Part shown: positions 35,345 through 45,194 of the stretch, in pieces
How the letters are laid out: each line of letters opens with the position of its first letter
How positions within the stretch are numbered: the stretch's first letter is position 1
From: Luoshenia tenuis
GTDB taxonomy: Bacteria; Bacillota; Clostridia; Christensenellales; GCA-900066905
Direction: 5' to 3'
DNA: 64,000 nt
Assembly: GCF_014384745.1 (NCBI RefSeq)
Contig: NZ_JACRSO010000003.1
Span: 186,001 to 250,000 of the forward strand
Notes under the pieces: generated by a model
The model's database searches: none
Seen by the model: only the letters and a program-made list of their open reading frames with translations
What the model was told of the DNA's origin: nothing
Position numbers and translations under genes: made by a program

Positions 35345-36664
35345 ATGGGCAATAAGGTGGTCAAGTTCGGCGGCAGCTCGCTGGCGGACGCGGGGCAGTT
35401 TGCAAAGGTAAGGGAGATCATCCGGGCGGATGCGGCGCGTCTGTTCGTGGTGCCGTCCGCGCCGGGCAAGCGGTTTGCCGACGATATTAAGGTCACGGAT
35501 ATGCTGTATGAGTCTCAGCGGCTGGCCTGTGCCGGGGAGGACTTTGGGCCGGTGTTTGACCGGATCTGCCAGCGGTACAGGGGTATTGCCAGGGATCTGG
35601 GGCTGCAGTGCGACCTGGAAGGGCCGCTTCAAAAAGTGCGGGAAGACCTGGCCGCCGGGGCGGATGCGGATTATGCCGCCAGCCGGGGCGAGTTTTTAAA
35701 CGGGATCCTGCTGGCGGACTATCTGGGCTATCCCTTTGTGGATGCGGCGGAGCTGATCGTATTTGACGAGGCGGGCAACTTCCTGCCGGAGGAGACCCAG
35801 AAAAAGGCCAGCGCGGTGCTCAAGGACTATACCTGCGCGGTGGTGCCCGGCTTTTACGGCGCCAAGCGGGATGGCACGGTCAAAACCTTTTCCAGGGGCG
35901 GCTCGGATATTACCGGGGCCATCGTGGCACGGGCCATCGATGCGGCGCTGTATGAGAACTGGACGGACGTTTCCGGCTTCTTGATGGCGGATCCTCGCAT
36001 CGTGAAAAATCCGGAAACCATCGATTACATCACCTATCGCGAGCTGCGGGAGCTCAGCTACATGGGGGCCAGCGTGCTGCACGAGGAGGCCATCTTCCCC
36101 GTAAGGCTGGCGGGCATCCCCATCAATATTAAAAATACCAACGCGCCCGATCACCCCGGTACCATGATCATGGACCGGTTTGACGAGGCGGCCCGCAAGC
36201 ATACAGTGACCGGCATTGCCGGGCACAAGGGCTTTACGGTCATCACCATTGAAAAAGAGATGATGAACACGGAGCGGGGCTTTGGCCGCAAGGTGCTCAG
36301 CGTATTGGAAAAATTCGATATCTCCTTTGAGCACATGCCCTCCTCCATCGATACCCTTTCGGTGGTGATCGCAGACGCGCAGCTGGGCGACAACCTGGAT
36401 GCGATCCTGACCAGCCTGCACGAGGCGGTCTCGCCGGATGCGCTGGAGGTATCCGACAACATGGCGCTGATCGCCACCGTAGGCCACGGCATGGTGCGCC
36501 AGCGCGGCGTGGCGGCCAAGCTTTTTGACGCGCTGGTAGGGGCCGGCGTCAACGTAAGGATGATCGACCAGGGCTCTAGCGAAATGAATATCATCGTAGG
36601 CGTTGAAAGCGACGACTTTGACCTGGCCGTAAGGGCCATTTATCAGGCATTCGTAACCGCCTAA
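35345..36664 (+). CDS. Aspartate kinase
   Basis: 439 residues from the ATG at 35345 (GGGAGG upstream); an in-frame ATG at 35321 would overlap that ribosome site. It phosphorylates aspartate, the first step to Lys, Thr and Met. KFGGSSLAD opens the kinase domain, FSRGGSDITGAIVA is the Asp-binding region, and two ACT domains (about 300-439; ITIEKEMMNTERGFG, ATVGHGMVRQRGVAAKLF) give feedback control. It has its own promoter but follows the DUF1015 operon closely, and an AEC permease follows after 55 bp. I do not assign a specific isozyme symbol. Confidence 0.93.
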   Translation: MGNKVVKFGGSSLADAGQFAKVREIIRADAARLFVVPSAPGKRFADDIKVTDMLYESQRLACAGEDFGPVFDRICQRYRGIARDLGLQCDLEGPLQKVREDLAAGADADYAASRGEFLNGILLADYLGYPFVDAAELIVFDEAGNFLPEETQKKASAVLKDYTCAVVPGFYGAKRDGTVKTFSRGGSDITGAIVARAIDAALYENWTDVSGFLMADPRIVKNPETIDYITYRELRELSYMGASVLHEEAIFPVRLAGIPINIKNTNAPDHPGTMIMDRFDEAARKHTVTGIAGHKGFTVITIEKEMMNTERGFGRKVLSVLEKFDISFEHMPSSIDTLSVVIADAQLGDNLDAILTSLHEAVSPDALEVSDNMALIATVGHGMVRQRGVAAKLFDALVGAGVNVRMIDQGSSEMNIIVGVESDDFDLAVRAIYQAFVTA

Positions 36665-36719
36665 GGGGCAACAGGTAGATTGCGCGTCGGGCGGCCCGCG
36701 AGGGAGGAAGGGCAGGACG

Positions 36720-37664
36720 ATGGGAGCGCTTATCGTATCCGCATTGCAGGGCGTATTGCCGATTTTGCTGATGATCGCCCTGGGCTATGGCCTTGCGCAT
36801 TATAAATGGATCACGGAGCATACGGGGCATTTTTTGACCGAACTGGCGCTGAAGGTGGCCATCCCGGCGATGATGGTGAACAACATGAATGTGTACTTCA
36901 CCACCGAGTCCCTGCGGGAGGCTGGCTGGGGCCTGTTGGCGCCGCTTTTGGCCATTGCCACATCTTACGGGATCGGCACGCTGGTATCCTTGGCGGCGCG
37001 TATCCCCAAGGGGCGGCGCGGCGTGTTTCGGGCCATGTTCGCCTGCGCGAATACGGTGGTGATCGGCCTGCCGGTGGCGACGGCCCTGTTCGGGGAGGAG
37101 GCCGTATCCCCCGCGCTCTTTTACTTTGCTTGCAACACGCTGGTCTTTTGGACGGTGGGCGTGATGGGGATCCGCCGGGACGGCGGGGGAAAATTCAGCT
37201 TTCACTTAAAGGATCTAAAGTCGATCTTCTCGCCTGCGCTGACCAGCTTTATCGTGATGATCGCCCTGACGTTTGCCGGGGTACGGCTGCCCGATTTTAT
37301 CCTGGATACGGCAAAATCCCTGGGCAGCATGGCCACGCCCCTGTGCCTGATCTATACGGGCTTTATCATCCAAAGCATGGGGCTTAAAAACCTGCTGCAC
37401 GGCTGGGACCGGTCCTCCGCCCTGGTGATGGCGGGGCGGTTTGTCGTGACGCCGCTGATCGTATTTACGGTATTGTCGGCCATCCGCACGCCGGAGATCA
37501 TGCGCAACGTATATATGGTACAGTCCGGCATGCCGATCATGAGTCAGACCCCGCTGGTATCCAAGTCCTATGGCAGCGATGCGGGCTTTGCCAGCCGTAT
37601 GGTGCTGGCGACCACGGTATTTAGCCTGATCTTTGTGCCGGTGATGCGGGTAATTCTGGGCTAA
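36720..37664 (+). CDS. AEC-family (auxin efflux carrier-like) permease
   Basis: A 314-residue membrane protein with about 10 hydrophobic helices in two five-helix halves, split by a loop near RRDGGGKFSFHLKDLKS (about 142-160). Bacterial relatives carry malate, malonate or other organic acids. Family features are ANTVVIGLPVATALFG and the matching MPIMSQTPLVSKSYG in the second half. A terminator follows. Its place behind aspartate kinase suggests an organic- or amino-acid-linked substrate, but that is inference. Confidence 0.85.
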   Translation: MGALIVSALQGVLPILLMIALGYGLAHYKWITEHTGHFLTELALKVAIPAMMVNNMNVYFTTESLREAGWGLLAPLLAIATSYGIGTLVSLAARIPKGRRGVFRAMFACANTVVIGLPVATALFGEEAVSPALFYFACNTLVFWTVGVMGIRRDGGGKFSFHLKDLKSIFSPALTSFIVMIALTFAGVRLPDFILDTAKSLGSMATPLCLIYTGFIIQSMGLKNLLHGWDRSSALVMAGRFVVTPLIVFTVLSAIRTPEIMRNVYMVQSGMPIMSQTPLVSKSYGSDAGFASRMVLATTVFSLIFVPVMRVILG

Positions 37665-37680
37665 CCGGGCTTTGAACGCG

Positions 37681-37706
37681 CGCCCCCGATAAGGGGGCGT
37701 TTTTTG
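37681..37706 (+). terminator. Terminator after the AEC permease
   Basis: CGCCCCC / GGGGGCG stem, 5-nt loop, then seven T. Confidence 0.88.
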
Positions 37707-37763
37707 TTGGATTCTCACGGGGATTAATGCCTGAAAGGGCGTGCACGGCGCTGAAAGCTGTGA

Positions 37764-37834
37764 TATAATAACCCTGTATCATTACGTAATAATAAGCATA
37801 TAGTTCTGAGGGGTCCCCCCTCTAGGAAGCGAGG
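37764..37834 (+). promoter_or_regulatory. purL -10 element and structured leader
   Basis: A perfect TATAAT at 37764-37769 has no good -35. The leader holds a perfect 10-bp palindrome ATTACGTAAT (37781-37790) and a hairpin GAGGGG-TCC-CCCCTC (37808-37822) immediately before the AGGA ribosome site. It does not match the purine or PRPP riboswitch consensus as I know it. Confidence 0.45.
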
Positions 37835-37835
37835 C

Positions 37836-40800
37836 ATGATTTTGGTCCGTAGGGTATATGTTGAAAAGCGTCCGGGTTTTGATGTGGAGAGCAAGCGCCT
37901 GCAAAAGGAGCTGCGCAGCGTTTTGGGCTTAGAGGGCCTGGAGGATGTGCGCATCCTCGTGCGGTATGACGTGGAGAACCTGCCGGAGCAGGACTTTGAC
38001 AAGGCGGTGCGGATGGTGTTTTCCGACCCGGCGATCGACCAGGTGACCGATGAGGTGCCCCATGGCGAGGGCTACCTGCGCTTTGCCACAGAGTTTTTGC
38101 CCGGCCAGTACGACCAGCGCAGCGATGTAGCCGCCCAGTGCGTGCAGATGCTGACGCTTGGCAACCCGCCGCTGATCCATGCGGCTACGGTCTACCTGCT
38201 CAAAGGGCTGGATGAGGCGGACCTGCCGCGCGTGAAAGAATATTGCATTAACCCCGTAGAGGCCCGGGAGGCCGGCTGGGATAAGCCGGAAAGCCTGGAG
38301 GTTGCGCTGGATGCGCCGGAGAAGATCGCGGTGCTGGAGGATTTCCTCTCTGAGGACGAGGCTGCCTTGAAAGCTCGGGTCAAGGACATGGGCCTGGCGA
38401 TGACCGTGAAGGACCTGGCCTTTGTGCAGCGCTATTTCCGGGATGATGAAAAGCGCGCACCCAGCATGACCGAGCTGCGGGTGATCGATACCTACTGGTC
38501 GGATCACTGCCGGCACACCACCTTTTTGACGCATCTTGAAAACATCAAGATCGAAAAGGGGGCCTGGACGGCGCCTATCGAAAAATCCTATGCGGAGTAC
38601 TGCGCGGCGCGCAAGGTGCTGTATGCCGGGCGTACCGATAAGCCGGTGACGCTGATGGATATGGCGACCATCGCCGCTAAGGAGCTGCGCCGCCAGGGCC
38701 TGCTGGATGACCTGGACGAGTCTGAAGAGATCAACGCCTGCTCGATCGTGGTGCCCGTGGATGTGGACGGGGAAACGGTCGAGTACCTGGTGATGTTTAA
38801 AAACGAGACCCATAACCACCCCACGGAGATCGAGCCTTTCGGCGGCGCGGCCACCTGCTTGGGCGGGGCGATCCGCGATCCGCTGAGCGGGCGCTCTTAC
38901 GTGTATCAGGCCATGCGCATCACCGGCGCGGCGGACCCCCGCCAAAGCCTGAAGGATACCATGCCGGGCAAGCTGCCCCAGCGGGTGCTGGTGCGCACGG
39001 CGGCCCAGGGCTACTCCAGCTACGGCAACCAGATCGGCTTGGCCACCGGCAAGGTGGAGGAGATCTATCACCCCGGTTACGTGGCCAAGCACATGGAGCT
39101 GGGTGCGGTGATCGGCGCAGCGCCTCGGGAAAACGTGGTGCGCGAGCGGCCGGCGCCGGGCGACCAGATCGTGCTGCTGGGCGGGCGCACCGGGCGGGAT
39201 GGCTGTGGCGGCGCCACCGGTTCTTCCAAGGCGCACACCGAGGAGAGCTTGACCACCTGCGGCGCAGAGGTACAAAAGGGCAATCCCCTGACCGAGCGAA
39301 AAATTCAGCGCCTTTTCCGCAAAAAAGAGGTCAGCCGGCTGATCAAGCGGTGTAATGACTTTGGCGCGGGCGGCGTATGTGTGGCCATCGGCGAACTGGC
39401 CGAGAGCCTGGATATCAATCTGGACGCGGTGCCCAAAAAATACGAGGGCCTAGATGGCACGGAGCTGGCCATTTCCGAATCTCAGGAGCGGATGGCCGTG
39501 GTGCTGGACGCGGGCGACGTGCAGAAATTTTTAGACTACGCGCAGGAAGAGAACCTGGAGGCGACCCTGGTGGCCACGGTCACCCCGGGACGGCGGCTGC
39601 GGATGTTCTGGAACGAGGATTGCATCGTAGACATCAGCCGCGATTTTCTGGATACTAACGGCGCGCCCCAGCAGGCGGACGCGACGGTGGCGGCGCCCTG
39701 TGGCGTACCCTTCTTCGATCGGGAGATCGAGGTACTGAAAAATAATGGCGGAGACCGGGCCGCGGCCTGGAAGGAAAACCTTACTGGGCTGAACGTGTGC
39801 AGCCAAAAAGGGCTGGCCGAGCGGTTTGACGCCTCCATCGGCGCGGGTACGGTGCTGATGCCCTTTGGCGGCAAGTATCAGCTCACGCCCAACGAGGCCA
39901 TGGCGGCCAAGATCCCTCTTTTGGAAGGAGAGACCGATACCGCCACGCTGATGGCCCATGGCTACGATCCGGATCTGTCCTCTTACAGCCCCTATCATGG
40001 CGCCATGTATGCGGTGATCCATTCGTTGGCCAAGATTGCCTGCGCGGGCGGCGATTACGCTAAGGCGCGGCTGACCATGCAGGAGTACTTCCAGCGGATG
40101 ACCGGGGACCCCACGGGCTGGGGCAAGCCTATGGCGGCGCTGCTGGGCGCGTATGAGGCGCAAAAGCGCATGGGCACCCCGGGCATCGGCGGCAAGGACT
40201 CCATGAGCGGGACGTTTAACGATGTTTCGGTACCGCCTACCCTGGTCTCTATCGCGGTGGGGATCACCAAGGCTTCCCAGATCGGCTCGCCCGAGTTTAA
40301 GCAGGCGGGCGGCGCGGTCGCCCTGCTGCCGGTTTTGCCGGGGGCTGACGGCATGATCGACTTTGAAGCTTTAAAGGCCAACCTGGAGCGGGTAGGTCAA
40401 CTGGTGCGCCAGGGCCAGGTGCAGGCCGCCGCTACGGTGGGCCAAGGCGGCGCGGCCGCCACGGTCAGCAAGATGGCCTTTGGTAACCATATCGGCTTTG
40501 AACTGGCGAAGGGCGTGGACGACAAGGCGCTGTTTATGCCCTACTATGGCAGCGTGGTGCTGGCCTTTGCGCCGGGGGCGGATGTGGAACAGGCGCTGAA
40601 CGGGCTCGATTGGCGCATGCTGGGGCAGACGATCGACGTGCAGGAGATCCGGCTGGAGGGCCAGACCCTGGCGCTTGAGGACTGCATCGCGGCCTGGACG
40701 CAGACGCTGGAGCGGGTATATCCGACCGATGCCGCGCCGCTGACAGATGTGATGGTGGATAAGCTTTACACGGGCCGGCCGGCTATCCTGCATGCGTCCG

Positions 40801-41606
40801 GCAAGGCGCAGCCCCGCGTGGTGATCCCGGCCTTCCCGGGTACCAACTGTGAGGAGGATACGGCGCGCGCCTTCCGCAAGGCGGGCGCGGTGGCCGATAT
40901 TATCGTGCTGAAGAACCTGACCCCCGCGATGATCGAGGACTCCATCGCGACGCTGGAAAAGGCGATCAGGGGGGCGCAGATATTGATGCTGCCGGGCGGT
41001 TTCTCCGGCGGCGACGAGCCGGATGGTTCCGGTAAATTTATCGCGACCACGCTGCGCAACCCGCGCGTGAAGGACGCGGTAATGGAATTGCTGCAAAAGC
41101 GGGATGGGCTGGCCCTGGGGATCTGCAACGGCTTCCAGGCGTTGATGAAGCTGGGCCTGCTGCCCTATGGCGAGATTCGGGAGATCGACGCGGATTGCCC
41201 GACGCTGACCTATAACACCATCGGCCGGCACGCCAGCTGCATGGTGCGCACCCGCATCGCTTCGGTAAAATCGCCCTGGCTGTCCTACGTAGAGGCGGGC
41301 GATATCCACACCATCCCGATTTCCCACGGCGAGGGGCGTTTCGTAGGGCCGGAGGGCCTGATTCGTCAGCTGTTTGAAAACGGCCAGGTGGCGACCCAAT
41401 ACGTGGACCTGGCGGGCAACCCCACCATGGACAGCGCCTTTAACCCCAACGGGGCTATGGCGGCCATCGAGGGTATCTTGAGCCCGGACGGACGGGTGAT
41501 GGGCAAGATGGGCCATTCCGAGCGCATTGGCGCCAACGTGGTGCGCAATGTGCCCGGTGAGAAAGATCAAAAACTGTTCAAAGCCGGCGTGGATTATTTC
41601 CGCTAA
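37836..41606 (+). CDS. purL: Phosphoribosylformylglycinamidine synthase, single-chain PurL
   Basis: A 1256-residue enzyme of the long form, which fuses PurS-like, PurL and PurQ activities. It makes FGAM from FGAR, ATP and glutamine in purine synthesis. The N-terminal PurS-like region (RRVYVEKRPGFDVESKR) leads to the synthase core with TYWSDHCRHTTF (about 220), ETHNHPTEIEPFGGAATC and GTPGIGGKDSMSGTFND. The C-terminal class I amidotransferase (about residues 985-1256) holds PAFPGTNCEEDTARAF, nucleophile C1097 (GICNGFQ) and ISHGEGRF. It stands alone, not within a pur operon. Confidence 0.97.
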   Translation: MILVRRVYVEKRPGFDVESKRLQKELRSVLGLEGLEDVRILVRYDVENLPEQDFDKAVRMVFSDPAIDQVTDEVPHGEGYLRFATEFLPGQYDQRSDVAAQCVQMLTLGNPPLIHAATVYLLKGLDEADLPRVKEYCINPVEAREAGWDKPESLEVALDAPEKIAVLEDFLSEDEAALKARVKDMGLAMTVKDLAFVQRYFRDDEKRAPSMTELRVIDTYWSDHCRHTTFLTHLENIKIEKGAWTAPIEKSYAEYCAARKVLYAGRTDKPVTLMDMATIAAKELRRQGLLDDLDESEEINACSIVVPVDVDGETVEYLVMFKNETHNHPTEIEPFGGAATCLGGAIRDPLSGRSYVYQAMRITGAADPRQSLKDTMPGKLPQRVLVRTAAQGYSSYGNQIGLATGKVEEIYHPGYVAKHMELGAVIGAAPRENVVRERPAPGDQIVLLGGRTGRDGCGGATGSSKAHTEESLTTCGAEVQKGNPLTERKIQRLFRKKEVSRLIKRCNDFGAGGVCVAIGELAESLDINLDAVPKKYEGLDGTELAISESQERMAVVLDAGDVQKFLDYAQEENLEATLVATVTPGRRLRMFWNEDCIVDISRDFLDTNGAPQQADATVAAPCGVPFFDREIEVLKNNGGDRAAAWKENLTGLNVCSQKGLAERFDASIGAGTVLMPFGGKYQLTPNEAMAAKIPLLEGETDTATLMAHGYDPDLSSYSPYHGAMYAVIHSLAKIACAGGDYAKARLTMQEYFQRMTGDPTGWGKPMAALLGAYEAQKRMGTPGIGGKDSMSGTFNDVSVPPTLVSIAVGITKASQIGSPEFKQAGGAVALLPVLPGADGMIDFEALKANLERVGQLVRQGQVQAAATVGQGGAAATVSKMAFGNHIGFELAKGVDDKALFMPYYGSVVLAFAPGADVEQALNGLDWRMLGQTIDVQEIRLEGQTLALEDCIAAWTQTLERVYPTDAAPLTDVMVDKLYTGRPAILHASGKAQPRVVIPAFPGTNCEEDTARAFRKAGAVADIIVLKNLTPAMIEDSIATLEKAIRGAQILMLPGGFSGGDEPDGSGKFIATTLRNPRVKDAVMELLQKRDGLALGICNGFQALMKLGLLPYGEIREIDADCPTLTYNTIGRHASCMVRTRIASVKSPWLSYVEAGDIHTIPISHGEGRFVGPEGLIRQLFENGQVATQYVDLAGNPTMDSAFNPNGAMAAIEGILSPDGRVMGKMGHSERIGANVVRNVPGEKDQKLFKAGVDYFR

Positions 41607-41674
41607 GCGATGGGCGGTTTTTAGAAACAGATTGGATAGAGAAGTGGCGCAGTCACTTCTCAAAAACTGGAAAG

Positions 41675-41697
41675 CGGACGGTTGCCGTCCGTTCTTT
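41675..41697 (+). terminator. Probable terminator after purL
   Basis: A stem CGGACGG-TTG-CCGTCCG followed by TTCTTT; a second hairpin (AGAAGTG / CACTTCT) precedes it at about 41640-41660. The T tract is weak. Confidence 0.55.
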
Positions 41698-41808
41698 CCC
41701 GCCCTAAAAGGCAGGAATGTTTACTAATTTCATTTTTGTACTCTGCACGCAGGGCGCGGCTTTTCGTACCCGCGTGAAGCGTAAATATGACTACGGGAGG
41801 AATGGAAC

Positions 41809-42621
41809 ATGGCGACTACGGTAACGCAACCTACCCAGATCGCTGCGATTACGTATACCATTCGCGATTATTTGACCAACCGCGAAGACTATGCGGAATC
41901 GATGAAGAAGATGAAAAATATCGGCTTCAAAGCGATCCAGGGCGGCAAACCCGCGTTCTTTACGAACGAGGAGTTTAAAGACCTGCTGGATGAAAACGGG
42001 CTGATGCTTTGCTCTTATGGCGGCAGTCTGGACCGTATGCGTGGCGACTTTGACGCGTTGGTAGAGGAGATCCACTACTTTGGCTGCACGGCCACGTCGA
42101 TCGGCGCGATCCCGGTAGAATACCGGGATACGGAAGAAGGCTATTACACCTTCGTCAAAGAGTTTAACATGCTGGCCAAAAAGTTTGCGGACAATGGGAT
42201 CGACCTGATGTATCACAACCATGCGCAGGAGTTCCGCCGTTTCAAGTCCGGCAAGCGGGGGATCGACATCATCTTTGAGGGGTTTGATCCGCTCTACACC
42301 AAGTTCATGCTGGATACCCACTGGGTACACTCCGGCGGGGACGATGTACTCAAATGGATCAAAAAGTGCGAGGGCCGCATGCATACCCTGCATTGTAAGG
42401 ATTATATGATCGATCCGGATCCCAGCATCACGGATCTGGGGCTGGCGCCCAAGCTCTTTGCCGAGATCGGCGAGGGCAACCTGCCTTGGCAGCAAATCGT
42501 GGATACGGCGCTGTCCATCGGAGTTAAGTGGTTCGTTATTGAGCAGGACTTCTCCCGCCGCAACCCGTTCGACAGCCTGGCTATCAGCATCAAGGGCCTG
42601 CAGAACGTGGGACTGAAGTAG
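41809..42621 (+). CDS. TIM-barrel isomerase/epimerase, array paralog 1
   Basis: 270 residues, first of five tandem paralogs of the sugar phosphate isomerase/epimerase family. Shared marks are YTIRDYLTN near the N-terminus, MYHNHAQEFRRF (about 143-154), LDTHWVHSGG (about 171-180), HCKDYMIDPD, AEIGEGNLPW and EQDFS. The YHNH-x-EF and LDTHW motifs supply likely metal ligands, in the style of the IolE/YcjR-like branch. GGGAGG lies upstream of the ATG; another in-frame ATG occurs in the preceding leader but lacks a ribosome site. No promoter is clear in the 200-bp gap behind purL. Confidence 0.82.
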   Translation: MATTVTQPTQIAAITYTIRDYLTNREDYAESMKKMKNIGFKAIQGGKPAFFTNEEFKDLLDENGLMLCSYGGSLDRMRGDFDALVEEIHYFGCTATSIGAIPVEYRDTEEGYYTFVKEFNMLAKKFADNGIDLMYHNHAQEFRRFKSGKRGIDIIFEGFDPLYTKFMLDTHWVHSGGDDVLKWIKKCEGRMHTLHCKDYMIDPDPSITDLGLAPKLFAEIGEGNLPWQQIVDTALSIGVKWFVIEQDFSRRNPFDSLAISIKGLQNVGLK

Positions 42622-42692
42622 GCAAAAACGTAAATTAAGGGGCAAGCAAAATAAACAACGCGATCCATCGCTATTGAAGGAGGGTATTTTCT

Positions 42693-43502
42693 ATGGCATC
42701 TCAGATCGGTGTTTGCAGTTACACAGTGCGCGATTTTATGACCAATAAAACCAGCTTTAGGGATTGCTTAAAGCGCCTGCAGGAGCTGGGCTTTGAGGTT
42801 TGGCAGGGCGGCAAGGCCGCTTGCTGCGATTCCATCCCCGAGATGGTGGACCTGCTGGCCGAGTACGGGTTTAAAAATATCACCGGCAGCGCCGGGTACG
42901 ACGATTTGATGAGCAACCTGGACAAGGTGATTTCCGACGCCAAGGCCTTTGGCGTGCAGCACATCAATACGCCTACGCTGCCGCTGAAAAACCGCGTCAG
43001 CGCCCAAGGGTATGAGGCCTATGCCAAAGAGATGAACGAGGTCGGCAAAAAGCTGCGGGACAATGGGCTGAAGCTGATCTATCACAACCACGCGATGGAG
43101 TTTGCCAATTTCCCGGGCGGGAAAAACGGCATGCAGATTTTGCTGGACAATACCGACCCGGAAAACTTCGGCTTTATCATGGATACGCACTGGGCTTCCG
43201 CCGCGGGTGCGGACCCGGCCGAGTGGGTGCTCAAGCTGGAAGGGCGCATGGATATCATCCACTTTAAGGATTATGCCATCGACCCGAATCCGGAACCCCA
43301 GCACATCCAGGATATCGGCGGGGTGTATAAGATCTTTGCCGAGATCGGCTATGGCAATATCAACTGGAAGCCCATCGTAGAGAACTGCCGCAAGATCGGC
43401 GTGCAGTACTTTGTGATCGAGCAGGATTATTGGCGCGGCTGCCCCATTGAGGCGCTGGCCAAGAGCAAAAAGTACATGAACGATGTGCTGGACATCCATT
43501 AA
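42693..43502 (+). CDS. TIM-barrel isomerase/epimerase, array paralog 2
   Basis: 269 residues. Matches paralog 1 in order of motifs: SYTVRDFMTNKTSFRD, IYHNHAMEFANF, MDTHWASAAGADPAEW, HFKDYAIDPNPEP, AEIGYGNINWKPI and EQDYW. The MDTHWASAAG segment differs from the GG form of the others, hinting at a different substrate. AAGGAGG precedes the ATG, 71 bp after paralog 1. Confidence 0.82.
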   Translation: MASQIGVCSYTVRDFMTNKTSFRDCLKRLQELGFEVWQGGKAACCDSIPEMVDLLAEYGFKNITGSAGYDDLMSNLDKVISDAKAFGVQHINTPTLPLKNRVSAQGYEAYAKEMNEVGKKLRDNGLKLIYHNHAMEFANFPGGKNGMQILLDNTDPENFGFIMDTHWASAAGADPAEWVLKLEGRMDIIHFKDYAIDPNPEPQHIQDIGGVYKIFAEIGYGNINWKPIVENCRKIGVQYFVIEQDYWRGCPIEALAKSKKYMNDVLDIH

Positions 43503-43537
43503 TCAAAACTTGAACAAAATTAGGGGGTAAATGAATC

Positions 43538-44344
43538 ATGGCTAAAATTGGTGTTGTTGAATATACCATCCGTCACTACCTGCAGAATCCTGTAGACTAC
43601 AAAGAGGCGCACGAGAAACTGGCCCAGATGGGCGTTGAGTACATCCAGGGCGGCGTGCCCAAGTTCCTGAGCCTGGAAGAGTACAAAAAGGGCTTGGATG
43701 AGCTGGGCCTGCACAACATTTCTGCCGGCGGCCAGTATGACGATATCATGGCCGACCCGCAGGCGATCGCCGACAAGGCCAAATTCCTGGGCACCCGTTT
43801 TGTCAGCGTGGCCACCATCCCGATCCACTTCCGCATGCGCGGTGAGGAAGGCTACAAAGCCTTTGCCAAAGCCATGCAGGAAAAGGTGAAGTTCTTTAAG
43901 GCCCAGGGCCTGGAGCTGACCTATCACAATCACGCGGTGGAGTTCGTCAATTTTGACAGCGGCAAGCGCGGCATGGATATCCTCTTTGAGGAGACCGATA
44001 TGAACCTGATGCTGGATACCCACTGGGTAGCGGCGGGCGGCGCTGACCCGGCGGCCTGGATCAAAAAGTGCAAAGGCCGTATCCCCGTTGTGCATTACAA
44101 GGACTACGGCATCGCCAACGTTCAGGAGCAGGACTACATGGAGATGAAGAAAGTCACCGAAATCGGCGGCGTGTACAAACGCTTTATGGAGATTGGCTGC
44201 GGCAACCTGAACTGGCCGGCCATCGTGGAGGCTACCAAAGAGGCTGGAAGCGAGCTGGTGATGATCGAGCAGGACTTCACCCTGCAGAATCCCTTCAATG
44301 GCTTGCAGACCAGCATCAACAACATTAAGAGCTGGGGCATTTAA
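43538..44344 (+). CDS. TIM-barrel isomerase/epimerase, array paralog 3
   Basis: 268 residues. Motifs: EYTIRHYLQNPVDYKEAHEK, TYHNHAVEFVNFDSGKRGMD, LDTHWVAAGGADPAAWIKK, HYKDYGIANVQE, MEIGCGNLNWPAI and EQDFTLQNPF. Between KDY and the final Glu region it has a loop (EQDYMEMKKVTEIGGVYK) shaped like paralog 2, so 2 and 3 form a pair. AGGGGG ribosome site, 35 bp after paralog 2. Confidence 0.82.
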   Translation: MAKIGVVEYTIRHYLQNPVDYKEAHEKLAQMGVEYIQGGVPKFLSLEEYKKGLDELGLHNISAGGQYDDIMADPQAIADKAKFLGTRFVSVATIPIHFRMRGEEGYKAFAKAMQEKVKFFKAQGLELTYHNHAVEFVNFDSGKRGMDILFEETDMNLMLDTHWVAAGGADPAAWIKKCKGRIPVVHYKDYGIANVQEQDYMEMKKVTEIGGVYKRFMEIGCGNLNWPAIVEATKEAGSELVMIEQDFTLQNPFNGLQTSINNIKSWGI

Positions 44345-44366
44345 TCGATAGACTTCAGGAGGAGAA

Positions 44367-45182
44367 ATGGGAATGAATGAGAGAATCGGCCTCCAGTTGA
44401 TCGGCATCCGCGACCTTTTGACCACCTCCCAGGGCATGAAAGACGCCTTTACCGAAGTGGCTAAGATGGGTTACGGGCTGGTCTCGGCGGGGCGTGGGCG
44501 CCTGCCTGCGGATATCAATGTGCAGGAAGTCGCGGATCTGATCCACGGCCTGGGCATGAAGACCGCGCACACCAACGTGCCGTTTGAGACGCTGATGGAC
44601 GAGGATGGCTTTAAGCAGACGCTGGAGGAGCAGAAGATCTGGGATAACGAGTACATCGTCATCGGGTCTCTGCCGCCCTGCTACCGTACTTCGCAGGAGG
44701 GGTACCGTACCTTTGTTAAAGGGCTGAACACCCTGGCCAAAAAGCTGAAGGATAACGGGCAGACCCTGCTGTACCACAACCACGCCCAGGAGTTCCGCCG
44801 CTTTGCCGACGGCGTGCGCGGCATCGACATGATCGTGTTCGACAGCGTGCCTGAGCTGGGCTTCCAGCTGGATACCCATTGGATCCAGTCCGGCGGCGGG
44901 GATATTTACTGGTGGATGCGCCAGGTCAAGGGCCGCCTGCCCATCCTGCACTGCAAGGATTACATGATCGATCCGGATGCGAGTATTACGGATCTGGGAC
45001 TGGCGCCCAAGCTCTTTGCCGAAGTGGGCGAGGGCAATATCGATTGGGTCAAGGTGATCCGCGTAGGCGAGGAGATCGGCGTGAAGAACTACGTGGTGGA
45101 GCAGGATGAAACGCGCCGCCATCCGCTGGAGAGCGCGCGCATCAGCTTTGAGAATCTGGACCGCGCCATGGCGCAGGCTTAA
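44367..45182 (+). CDS. TIM-barrel isomerase/epimerase, array paralog 4
   Basis: 271 residues. Motifs: LIGIRDLLTTSQGMKDAFTE, LYHNHAQEFRRFADGVRG, LDTHWIQSGGGDIYWWMR, HCKDYMIDPDASITDLGLAP, AEVGEGNIDW and EQDETRRHPLE. The SITDLGLAPKLFAE stretch is almost identical to paralog 1, so 1 and 4 form a pair. AGGAGGAG precedes the ATG, 22 bp after paralog 3; a second ATG two codons later is possible. Confidence 0.82.
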   Translation: MGMNERIGLQLIGIRDLLTTSQGMKDAFTEVAKMGYGLVSAGRGRLPADINVQEVADLIHGLGMKTAHTNVPFETLMDEDGFKQTLEEQKIWDNEYIVIGSLPPCYRTSQEGYRTFVKGLNTLAKKLKDNGQTLLYHNHAQEFRRFADGVRGIDMIVFDSVPELGFQLDTHWIQSGGGDIYWWMRQVKGRLPILHCKDYMIDPDASITDLGLAPKLFAEVGEGNIDWVKVIRVGEEIGVKNYVVEQDETRRHPLESARISFENLDRAMAQA

Positions 45183-45194
45183 TATTTAAGGAGG

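Noticed and set aside
37929..39275. 448-codon antisense frame over purL (and a 430-codon one at 40371-41663)
   Set aside because: High GC gives long open antisense frames. The translations are His/Gln/Arg-rich with no family resemblance, and purL on the other strand is complete.
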